Of a stretch of DNA of 64,000 bases, positions 31,362 to 40,999 are shown in pieces. Both the position numbers and the translations under genes were made by a program. The DNA comes from Ostrinia nubilalis (taxonomy: Eukaryota > Arthropoda > Insecta > Lepidoptera > Crambidae), in assembly GCF_963855985.1 (NCBI RefSeq), contig NC_087118.1:8489001-8553000 (forward strand). Reading direction: 5' to 3'. Under the pieces are notes generated by a model, which worked only from the letters and a program-made list of their open reading frames with translations, was not told the origin of the DNA and did no database searches. Every line of letters begins with the position of its first letter. Positions within the stretch are counted from its first letter, which is position 1.

Positions 31362-31771
31362 TAGTAAATATATTGAAAGTCTGGAAATGGTACAAAAGAA
31401 ATTTGCAATGCACTACAGATGTTTTCATAATCGTTTGCCCTATACTCAACTATTGGAGAAATATAAAACTCTTAAGCTTGAGGATAGACGCAAACAACTT
31501 GAAGCAATGATGTTATACGATATATGCCATAATAGATACGATTGTATCCCCATTGTGAACAGTCTGTATTATAATGTTCCTACTTGAACTCATAGCCGAT
31601 ATATTTGCCGATTATTTGCCACATCCCGATGTCGTACAAACGCTGGTAGACGATCACCAATGTATTGTCTAGCTCACTCTTACAATACATACTTTAACTC
31701 AATTGATATTATGACACTTCGGCCTTATGCTTATAAAAAATTATTGCTGGAAGCACTGCGCAGTGATTAGT
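31362..31771 (+). pseudogene. LINE ORF2 C-terminus, part 2
   Basis: The frame resumes after the Helitron with SKYIESLEMVQKKFAMHYRC and LPYTQLLEKYKTL. An in-frame TGA at 31586-31588 interrupts it. It continues with RCRTNAGRRSPMYCLAHSY and ends EALRSD before TAG near 31771. Together with part 1 it gives the normal C-terminus of a Jockey/CR1-group ORF2. Confidence 0.77.
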
Positions 31772-32073
31772 GTTTCCTAGTTTACATTATTATTAATTTA
31801 CGTAGTTTAATACACTGGCCTGCGGAGGTAGGTGCCGCACCGTTGGGACTTCGATTTTTTTTTTCTCTTTCCCATTTTTTTTGTCTGTTTTTTGTTTTAC
31901 ACAAGATGTACTCGACTCGTAGTACTTTTGTAATATTTTTTTTTAAGGTGTGATGCTAAGTTTTGCAGGCCACTATATATTTAGGTTAATAAATAATATC
32001 ATCCTAATGTGTGATCCTTCTAAGTAAAGTCTGTTGCAGTTTTTATCACTCTCAATGACTTATGTTATAATAT

Positions 32074-32991
32074 TGTGACGCGCCCCGCGACGCATCGACA
32101 GCCCTAGCACCGAGCACGGAGATTTTGACAACCCTACGGCTGCGCGGCCGCACGCCGCACGGACCGAGCTAATTAATATAAGAGACGGCGGCGACCGCGG
32201 GCGCCTAGCATTCGCTCGGGAGCCATTGTAACAGCCAGACGTTCGCGCGCGCGTCTATCATTCCCTCGGCTGCATTGCAAAATTTGCAAAGAGTCCCTAG
32301 CGAATAGCTATCCACATTGTTCCCTACTAACCCTAACTGTTCGACTCTGGCTTGATCCGATACCTCGTCATTAATCCGCGGCTTGCCATAAAGCGTCGTG
32401 TCGAGACGTTCTATCGTTGATAGCCAACCGGTTCTCGTCCTTACCGAGTAGTGCATGAGATACTCATCCCGAACCTGCGGTAGCAATCCTGCTGCCACCC
32501 TTCCTGAACTTCACACCCCCTCACCTCGTAGGTCCAACGCCTTTCCCTAGTGGTCGTACTCACTATCGAGGCTTCGGTCTCTGGCTTGAGCTAACGAACC
32601 ATATCCCACCCCCCTAGTTATAAGTATCCAGACTAACACTCGATAAACCTCGCATAGGGCGCCGCCCCTCTCGCGGATACGTAAACTAGTCTCGGGACGC
32701 GGATCGGGCGCGTCGCTATCCTTTTCATTGCCATTAATTAGTAATTGTGATATAACCTGTAAAGTAATCGCTCGTAATAATAATAAACTTAGAGTCAGTG
32801 AAGTTAGAATAAGGAAACTATTGTGGAACCTGAATTATAAGTGCCATTGTGTTATTGATTGTGCGTTTCCTTGGTCGAATATCCCTGTAGGCATCCTGGA
32901 TAGGTACACATCCCTCATCGCAGAAGGCGAACTGGGACTTAGTACTAAACAGCGGGGTGTCAGACTGAGCTAGCTTAGACGCCCCGTTGCA
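32074..32991 (+). repeat. Gypsy-2 5' LTR
   Basis: Starts TGTGACGCGCCCCGCGACGC and ends CCCCGTTGCA, one base before the PBS. The left part is GC-rich, with AATTAATATAAGAGACGG near 32172 as a possible core promoter. The corresponding part of the 3' LTR carries a hAT MITE. Confidence 0.9.
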
Positions 32992-32992
32992 A

Positions 32993-33003
32993 TGGCGCCC
33001 AAC
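32993..33003 (+). promoter_or_regulatory. Gypsy-2 primer binding site, copy 1
   Basis: TGGCGCCCAAC, the canonical tRNA-Lys-type PBS, one base after the LTR end. A second identical copy lies at 33631-33641 because of the 399-bp duplication. Confidence 0.85.
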
Positions 33004-33119
33004 TAAATAACCCACGGAACCTACAGGGATCACCAGATCGCTAGACACAAGCGAAAGACCAAAAGGAAAGCAAAACTTCGCACCAAATTGAGAATCACAC
33101 ATGTCAGAACCGACATCTT

Positions 33120-33358
33120 ATTTTATATATATATATATAAAATTTATATATATTTTATTTTATATATATATAAAAGAAAGTCGTGTTAGTTACTTCACTT
33201 ATAACTCAAGAACGGCTGAACCGATTTAGCTGAAAATTGTCAGGGAGGTAGTTTAGAGCCAGGAGAAGTACATAGGATACTTTTTATCCCGTTCGAAATA
33301 AAAAAAGTCTGCTTATTTATTGCCATTAAGGCGGAACAAAGTTCGCCGGGTCAGCTAG
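33120..33358 (+). mobile_element. Short non-autonomous Helitron
   Basis: An AT-dinucleotide-rich 5' part (TATATATATAAAAGAAAGTC then GTGTTAGTTAC) is followed by AACTCAAGAACGGCTGAACC and ends in the hairpin GGCGGAACAAAGTTCGCC plus GGGTCAGCTAG. These are typical insect Helitron ends. No Rep/helicase gene is present. Confidence 0.8.
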
Positions 33359-33738
33359 CTTTTCATTGCCATTAATTAGTAATTGTGATATAACCTGTAA
33401 AGTAATCGCTCGTAATAATAATAAACTTAGAGTCAGTGAAGTTAGAATAAGGAAACTATTGTGGAACCTGAATTATAAGTGCCATTGTGTTATTGATTGT
33501 GCGTTTCCTTGGTCGAATATCCCTGTAGGCATCCTGGATAGGTACACATCCCTCATCGCAGAAGGCGAACTGGGACTTAGTACTAAACAGCGGGGTGTCA
33601 GACTGAGCTAGCTTAGACGCCCCGTTGCAATGGCGCCCAACTGAATAACCCACGGAACCTACAGGGATCACCAGATCGCTAGACACAAGCGAAAGACCAA
33701 AAGGAAAGCAAAACTTCGCACCAAATTGAGAATCACAC

Positions 33739-35886
33739 ATGTCAGAACCGACATCTTGGATATACAAACTCAAGAAGACAGAACTTGAGAACGAGTGCAA
33801 AAGAAGAAACATAAAAACGGAGAACAGAACCGTACAAGAACTGAGACAGAACCTCACAGAAGTACTCAGAACCAAGCAGTCCCATCAACCAGTCCAGTCC
33901 GCCAGTAAGCCCGCCGAAGACAGTGAGTCAGAAACCGATTTCGAAGACACAGAGATGCACCAAGAACTAGACAACGACAAACCAAACATGTCGTACACCA
34001 TGGATCAGACCGAAAACATAACATCCAGATGGAACCTAAGCTTCGATACATACAACGACCCAGTGGAGTTCCTAGAACGACTAGATGAACTAATGTCGTC
34101 CGGCGAGGTGAAACAAGATAAAGTGCTCAAAGTGCTCCCCAGATTCCTAAAAGGTAAGGCTGTGCTGTGGTATCGAAATAATAAAAACTCGTTCACTACA
34201 TGGAACGAATTCATAGAACTCTTCACGTTGACATTTGTGAGCCGTGACAGTGACCTGTTAGCTAAAATAGTGAACTATAGGCAACATTACCGCCAAAAAT
34301 TCACAGACTACCTCATTGAAATACAAACACTCATGCGCAGATACGCAAAAATGTCAAAAGAAGAAGAACTAAATAGAATCTACGAAAACATGAACACAAA
34401 ATACAAGTTTTATATCAAGAAATCAGAAGTCGACTCGATAAGCAAATTAATACAACTGGCAAACGACTATGAAAATGTCACAGCAAACCGTCAAACTAGC
34501 TTCACACAAAGAGAACCACGAAATGACTACCACGAAACAAGCACTAATTTTAATCAAGAACACAAGGAGACGGCTTCATACATACACAATTACAACTCAA
34601 ATACTTGCTGCTGGAGCTGTGGAAAACACGGGCATTCCATGAAAGATTGCAGAAGTAAGAAAATACTATTTTGTAACGGTTGTGGCAAGATCGGCAAAAT
34701 GAGTAAACAGTGTTGTAAGAAAACAAGTGAGTACACACAGTCCATGACAATAAACACAAGTCCGCAACTTCAAGATAACCGTCCCTTCGTAGATGTATCG
34801 ATACTAGGCGAAAAATATCAAGCACTCGTAGACACCGGCGCCACAAGATCATACATCAACGACCAAGTATACAAGAAATTCGTAAAAAGAAACCTGAAAC
34901 CGAAAACAGTAAGCATAACAGCTAGCATGACAGATGGGCACACAACTCGAATTAAAGAAGCACTAGACTTGCAAATTAATATAAAAGGAAAATCAATTAA
35001 CCACCAAGTGTTATATCATCCACAAATCACGAGTATACTGATCGGCATGGACATATTGAACAGAATAGGAGCCAAAATAGAATGGCCTAAAGATAGTACC
35101 AAGCAAGGGGAACAAGTGGGAACAAAGTCAAGAAAAAGTACAGAAGCCAACATCGTACCTACATACGAAATGGCCGAAACACCGACAAGTAAGAAAAAAC
35201 ACAAGATCAAACTCGCACACGAAAAACAAATCAAGAAAAAAGACTATTCACGGAACCCTCAAAGTCAAAAAGTAACAAATAAACACGTAACACGCTTAAA
35301 ACAAGAAACAAAAGAAAACTGGATCCAAAAGAAAATTCAAGAAATACAAAAAACCGGAAACAAGGACTATAAAATGTCAAACAGCAAATTATACAGAAAA
35401 ATAATAAATCACGCATACGGACCAAGAACAAAAACATCATCAGACTGGAAACTATGCATAAACAACAATGAAAAAGACCAGATTCTGAAAGAAAACCACG
35501 ATACACCAACCGCAGGCCATCTAGGAACAGCAAAAACACTGAACAAAATATCACAGAGATATTATTGGCCCGGTATGTACAGAGATGTGTCAACGTACGT
35601 CAAGAACTGCAAAACCTGCCAAGTTAACAACGCACGCAAACCCTGGAGCGCAGTGTCTACAGACCCGCGTAGACCACTATCCAGATCATCGAACCGGTCC
35701 ACAGACTGGACCGAAATCCTCGATGTCGACACCGTCGACCACCCACAAGACCTGGACTGGCGCGAGTCCGGCCCTGGAGAGGAGCCGACCCGAGCTGAGC
35801 ACCAGACCAGGAGGCGGCCGGGGAGAAAGAAGAGGCGCGGCCAAATCCAGGACCAGCTAAACAAGGCCAGTAACATTTACTCGTAG
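33739..35886 (+). CDS. Gag-protease-integrase zinc finger fusion ORF, 715 codons
   Basis: An uninterrupted ORF inside Gypsy-2. The N-terminus (WIYKLKKTELENECKRRN) looks like a SAP-type helix pair. A capsid domain follows (PVEFLERLDELMSSGEVKQD, then a GKAVLWYRNN segment). There is one good knuckle, CWSCGKHGHSMKDC, and a second, CNGCGKIGKMSKQC, with Lys at the His position. The protease site is ALVDTGATRSYIND. A Lys-rich linker leads to an integrase HHCC finger (HDTPTAGHLG ... CKTCQ). RT, RNase H and the DDE core are missing. The Arg-rich C-terminus (RRRPGRKKRRGQIQDQ) is probably the old pol end. It could serve in trans with a full partner. Start chosen at the first ATG after the second PBS. 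Confidence 0.82.
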   Translation: MSEPTSWIYKLKKTELENECKRRNIKTENRTVQELRQNLTEVLRTKQSHQPVQSASKPAEDSESETDFEDTEMHQELDNDKPNMSYTMDQTENITSRWNLSFDTYNDPVEFLERLDELMSSGEVKQDKVLKVLPRFLKGKAVLWYRNNKNSFTTWNEFIELFTLTFVSRDSDLLAKIVNYRQHYRQKFTDYLIEIQTLMRRYAKMSKEEELNRIYENMNTKYKFYIKKSEVDSISKLIQLANDYENVTANRQTSFTQREPRNDYHETSTNFNQEHKETASYIHNYNSNTCCWSCGKHGHSMKDCRSKKILFCNGCGKIGKMSKQCCKKTSEYTQSMTINTSPQLQDNRPFVDVSILGEKYQALVDTGATRSYINDQVYKKFVKRNLKPKTVSITASMTDGHTTRIKEALDLQINIKGKSINHQVLYHPQITSILIGMDILNRIGAKIEWPKDSTKQGEQVGTKSRKSTEANIVPTYEMAETPTSKKKHKIKLAHEKQIKKKDYSRNPQSQKVTNKHVTRLKQETKENWIQKKIQEIQKTGNKDYKMSNSKLYRKIINHAYGPRTKTSSDWKLCINNNEKDQILKENHDTPTAGHLGTAKTLNKISQRYYWPGMYRDVSTYVKNCKTCQVNNARKPWSAVSTDPRRPLSRSSNRSTDWTEILDVDTVDHPQDLDWRESGPGEEPTRAEHQTRRRPGRKKRRGQIQDQLNKASNIYS

Positions 35887-36085
35887 CTTAACTTTATACC
35901 TAAGTTAGGTTTCTAATAGATAGATACAAAGTACTTAGTAATTGTCTAGTCAGTTCTCGTTAAAGTAAATTCATCAATATTAAGAACAAATCAATAATGT
36001 AAAAGTATTAATTAACATTACAAAGCAACCCTGTATGACCTAGATCATTCAGTTCTTGAATTTAATCTCGTTAAATACCACATAA
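35887..36085 (+). other. Gypsy-2 interior before Helitron array
   Basis: Non-coding AT-rich DNA. A diverged copy of about 90 bp (around AAGTATTAATTAACATTAC and TTTAATCTCGTTAAATA) recurs just after the Helitrons at 39913-40005, so the host element had a tandem repeat here before the Helitrons arrived. Confidence 0.6.
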
Positions 36086-39000
36086 TCTAAATATATAAAA
36101 GGAGAAACTGACTGACTGACTGACAGATCAACGCACAGCCTAAACGGCTAAACGTAGGCACTTGAAATTTGGAAGGGACGTAGTTTAGGTACCGTAGAGG
36201 TGCACTAAGAAAGGAATTCCCGAAATTATCACGGGAACGGGAATTAGCGGAAAAATCCTTTTGTATGAAAAATCTAAACCGCTTAAGTTAGATGCTTGAA
36301 ATTTGGTGTGCAGGTACGTTAGTAAACTTTAAGCTTAGGTACAACAGAATATCGTAAAATTCCCACGGGAACGGGAGTTAGCGGGAAAAAACTTATGTAT
36401 GAAAAAATCTAAACTGCGTAAGATAGACGCTTGAAATTTGGCATGCAGGTACCTTAGTAAACTTAAAGCTTAGTTACAACAGGATATTGCAAAATTCCTA
36501 CGGGAACGGGAGTTAGCGGGAAAAAACATTTGTATGAAAAAAATCTAAACCGCTTAAGATAGATGAAGGGGGTAAAACGGGGTCCACGCGTACGAAGTCG
36601 CGGGCGGCCGCTAGCTATCATCTATCTTCTAAATATATAAAAGGAGAAACTGACTGACTGACTGACAGATCAACGCACAGCCTAAACGGCTAAACGTAGG
36701 CACTTGAAATTTGGAAGGGACGTAGTTTAGGTACCGTAGAGGTGCACTAAGAAAGGAATTCCCGAAATTACCACGGGAACGGGAATTAGCGGAAAAATCC
36801 TTTTGTATGAAAAATCTAAACCGCTTAAGTTAGATGCTTGAAATTTGGTGTGCAGGTACGTTAGTAAACTTAAAGTTAAGGTACAACAGAATATCGTAAA
36901 ATTCCCACGGGAACGGGAGTTAGTGGGAAAAAACATATGTATGAAAAAATCTAAACTGCGTAAGATAGACGCTTGAAATTTGGCATGCAGGTACCTTAGT
37001 AAACTTAAAGCTTAGTTACAACAGGATATTGCAAAATTCCTACGCGAACGGGAGTTAGCGGGAAAAACAATTGTATGAAAAAAATCTAAACCGCTTAAGA
37101 TAGATGAAGGGGGTAAAACGGGGTCCACGCGTACGAAGTCGCGGGCGGCCGCTAGCTATCATCTTATCTATCTTCTAAATATATAAAAAGAGAAACTGAC
37201 TGACTGACTGACAGATCAACGCACAGCCTAAACGGCTAAACGTAGGCACTTGAAATTTGGAAGGGACGTAGTTTAGGTACCGTAGAGGTGCACTAAGAAA
37301 GGAATTCCCGAAATTACCACGGGAACGGGAATTAGCGGAAAAATCCTTTTGTATGAAAAATCTAAACCGCTTAAGTTAGATGCTTGAAATTTGGTGTGCA
37401 GGTACGTTAGTAAACTTAAAGCTTAGGTACAACAGGATATCGTAAAATTCCCACGGGAACGGGAGTTAGCGGGAAAAAACATATGTATGAAAAAATCTAA
37501 ACTGCGTAAGATAGACGCTTGAAATTTGGCATGCAGGTACCTTAGTAAACTTAAAGCTTAGTTTCAACAGGTTATTGCAAAATTCCTACGCGAACGGGAG
37601 TTAGCGGAAAAAAACATTTGTATGAAAAAAATCTAAACCGCTTAAGATAGATAAAGGGGGTAAAACGGGATCCACGCGTACGAAGTCGCGGGCGGCCGCT
37701 AGCTATCATCTATCTTCTAAATATATAAAAAGAGAAACTGACTGACTGACTGACAGATCAACGCACAGCCTAAACGGCTAAACGTAGGCACTTGAAATTT
37801 GGAAGGGACGTAGTTTAGGTACCGTAGAGGTGCACTAAGAAAGGAATTCCCGAAATTACCACGGGAACGGGAATTAGCGGAAAAATCCTTTTGTATGAAA
37901 AATCTAAACCGCTTAAGTTAGATGCTTGAAATTTGGTGTGCAGGTACGTTAGTAAACTTAAAGTTAAGGTACAACAGAATATCGTAAAATTCCCACGGGA
38001 ACGGGAGTTAGTGGGAAAAAACATATGTATGAAAAAATCTAAACTGCGTAAGATAGACGCTTGAAATTTGGCATGCAGGTACCTTAGTAAACTTAAAGCT
38101 TAGTTACAACAGGATATTGCAAAATTCCTACGCGAACGGGAGTTAGCGGGAAAAACAATTGTATGAAAAAAATCTAAACCGCTTAAGATAGATGAAGGGG
38201 GTAAAACGGGGTCCACGCGTACGAAGTCGCGGGCGGCCGCTAGCTATCATCTTATCTATCTTCTAAATATATAAAAAGAGAAACTGACTGACTGACTGAC
38301 AGATCAACGCACAGCCTAAACGGCTAAACGTAGGCACTTGAAATTTGGAAGGGACGTAGTTTAGGTACCGTAGAGGTGCACTAAGAAAGGAATTCCCGAA
38401 ATTACCACGGGAACGGGAATTAGCGGAAAAATCCTTTTGTATGAAAAATCTAAACCGCTTAAGTTAGATGCTTGAAATTTGGTGTGCAGGTACGTTAGTA
38501 AACTTAAAGCTTAGGTACAACAGGATATCGTAAAATTCCCACGGGAACGGGAGTTAGCGGGAAAAAACATATGTATGAAAAAATCTAAACTGCGTAAGAT
38601 AGACGCTTGAAATTTGGCATGCAGGTACCTTAGTAAACTTAAAGCTTAGTTTCAACAGGTTATTGCAAAATTCCTACGCGAACGGGAGTTAGCGGAAAAA
38701 AACATTTGTATGAAAAAAATCTAAACCGCTTAAGATAGATAAAGGGGGTAAAACGGGATCCACGCGTACGAAGTCGCGGGCGGCCGCTAGCTATCATCTA
38801 TCTTCTAAATATATAAAAAGAGAAACTGACTGACTGACTGACAGATCAACGCACAGCCTAAACGGCTAAACGTAGGCACTTGAAATTTGGAAGGGACGTA
38901 GTTTAGGTACCGTAGAGGTGCACTAAGAAAGGAATTCCCGAAATTACCACGGGAACGGGAATTAGCGGAAAAATCCTTTTGTATGAAAAATCTAAACCGC

Positions 39001-39711
39001 TTAAGTTAGATGCTTGAAATTTGGTGTGCAGGTACGTTAGTAAACTTAAAGCTTAGGTACAACAGGATATCGTAAAATTCCCACGGGAACGGGAGTTAGC
39101 GGGAAAAAACATTTGTATGAAAAAAATCTAAACCGCTTAAGATAGATAAAGGGGGTAAAACGGGATCCACGCGTACGAAGTCGCGGGCGGCCGCTAGCTA
39201 TCATCTAATCTATCTTCTAAATATATAAAAGGAGAAACTGACTGACTGACTGACAGATCAACGCACAGCCTAAACGGCTAAACGTAGGCACTTGAAATTT
39301 GGAAGGGACGTAGTTTAGGTACCGTAGAGGTGCACTAAGAAAGGAATACCCGAAATTACCACGGGAACGGGAATTAGCGGAAAAATCCTTTTGTATGAAA
39401 AATCTAAACCGCTTAAGTTAGATGCTTGAAATTTGGTGTGCAGGTACCTTAGTAAACTTAAAGCTTAGGTACAACAGGATATCGTAAAATTCCCACGGGA
39501 ACGGGAGTTAGCGGGAAAAAACTTATGTATGAAAAAATCTAAACTGCGTAAGATAGACGCTTGAAATGTGGCATGCAGGTACCTTAGTAAACTTAAAGCT
39601 TAGTTACAACAGGATATTGCAAAATTCCTACGGGAAGGGGAGTTAACCGCTGAAGATAGATGAAGGGGGTAAAACGGGATCCACGCGTACGAAGTCGCGG
39701 GCGGCCGCTAG
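36086..39711 (+). mobile_element. Tandem array of seven Helitron copies
   Basis: Head-to-tail units start TCTAAATATATAAAAGGAG-like at 36086, 36628, 37174, 37716, 38262, 38804 and 39216. Each ends GCGGGCGGCCGCTAG plus a spacer CTATCATCTATCT or CTATCATCTTATCTATCT. Unit lengths are 542, 546, 542, 546, 542, 412 and about 496 bp. Shared variants show that units 2+3 and 4+5 are a duplicated 1088-bp dimer (36628-37715 and 37716-38803). Each unit has a (CTGA)n tract and three internal repeats around CACGGGAACGGGA. No protein is encoded. They are close relatives of the Helitron at 19862-31361. Confidence 0.88.
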
Positions 39712-39725
39712 CTATCATCTATCTA

Positions 39726-39912
39726 TCTATATAAATGAATTGATGTTCGTTAGTCTGATTATAACTCGAGAACGACTGGGCCGATTGAGCTGATTTTGGT
39801 TTTAAAATGTTTGTCGTAGTCCAGGTCTAAACGATGAGTAAATACGCGCGCGATATTGTTTTTCTGTGACAGACAAAATTCCACGCGGGCGAAGCCGCGG
39901 GCGGAAAGCTAG
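39726..39912 (+). mobile_element. Second-family short Helitron
   Basis: Starts TCTATATAAATGAATTGATG, contains TATAACTCGAGAACGACTGG and ends GAAGCCGCGGGCGGAAAGCTAG. The next base is T. It directly follows the last array spacer, so it may have inserted into the array end or be the template for the spacer. Confidence 0.8.
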
Positions 39913-40985
39913 TAACCTATAAGTATTAATTATCATTAGATAATAACCCTGTATAATTTAAATAGTTAAAGTGTTCTATTTAATCTCGTTAAATAACTAT
40001 TGACGCAAATCGCATTGTTATTTACTCGTAACTCGCAACCTAAACTCACATAAATAACAAACCGGTTTGCTACGCGCCAATAGTACTACCAGTTTCTCGA
40101 TAACTTTTAAATAGTGAACAAACATTGTAAGAACGATTCACCGAGCGAGCTCATTTGCATATTATCAGTGGAACGCATTTTTTCTATACGCCACGGGCGA
40201 TCAACAGCACTCGCTTACTAGATGACTCATAACTAGATTTTACCTGCCTAATGTTTGCGCGCCGCGCCAGGCTGCATTCCATTTACGTTAAGATATAATA
40301 TTATTGTAATCAAAACTTAACCCCTTAACTGCCATTGTCTTGTATAACTTTTAATAATTATAGAAATTATTAACATTAACCAGATGCCTATTCTGAGTAT
40401 GGTAATTTAAATAATTAAACTAGTAAACTAGAAATAATAATAACAAGTGCCATGCATACTATTATTGTATTAAATAAATATTTTAAGTAATAATTGAATA
40501 CTCGTAATAACAAAGTAAACAACAGACTCGTTTAATTAGTTCATTGGTAAATTGTAAACAAAAGGTCAAAGGTATCTTAATAACATTGTTTCAAAACTAA
40601 GTTAACTAAAATTAACGTTTAATTAGTTCATTGTAAGCAAAATAAAATTAAAGGTATCTCAATAACATTGTTTCAAAACTAAGTTAGCTAAAATTAGCAT
40701 TTAATTAGTTCATTGTAAGCAAAAAAAAAATTAAGGGTATCTTAATAACATTGTTCCAAGACCAAGTTAGCTAATATGGTTATAAGTAAATAAATGTACT
40801 GTCATGTTTTAAATAAGGAGTTATTATTGGGCTAATGATCAAGTACAAGTTCAGTCATGTTTTACATTGTTATTTTTCACTCGTTATGAAGTTACCCAAA
40901 AATAACTTATTATTGACATGAATTTTAGTTGTTCTTAAAGAACCTTTATGTACCAGACTTGTGATTTTTCCAGGTAAAAATCTCC
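39913..40985 (+). other. Gypsy-2 non-coding 3' interior
   Basis: AT-rich, no coding potential. It includes a three-unit tandem repeat (40530-40775). Presumably the remnant of the region between pol and the 3' LTR. Confidence 0.6.
40530..40775 (+). repeat. Three tandem units of about 82-87 bp
   Basis: Units begin GTTTAATTAGTTCATTG at 40530 and 40617 and ATTTAATTAGTTCATTG at 40699. Each contains AATAACATTGTTTCAAAACTAAGTTA-like sequence with small differences. Confidence 0.82.
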
Positions 40986-40999
40986 AAAACAAGGGAGGA
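40986..40999 (+). promoter_or_regulatory. Gypsy-2 polypurine tract
   Basis: AAAACAAGGGAGGA directly precedes the TGTGACGC start of the 3' LTR. A purine run in this place primes plus-strand DNA synthesis in LTR elements. Confidence 0.82.

Larger units (their letters stand above)
32721..33757 (+). repeat. 399-bp direct duplication flanking a Helitron
   Basis: Copy 1 (32721-33119) and copy 2 (33359-33757) have the same length and one noted difference (CAACTAAATAA/CAACTGAATAA). Each has the end of the LTR, the PBS and the first codons of the ORF. A 239-bp Helitron lies exactly between them. The duplication is not a normal Helitron target duplication. Confidence 0.92.

Noticed and set aside
36727..38024. 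Two identical 69-residue minus-strand frames in the Helitron array
   Set aside because: They are identical because of the 1088-bp dimer duplication. The frame is broken in other units and has no protein features.
36086..39711. Satellite DNA as the explanation for the 540-bp array
   Set aside because: Every unit has Helitron ends (TC start, GC hairpin, CTAG), and single related Helitrons occur elsewhere in the window.
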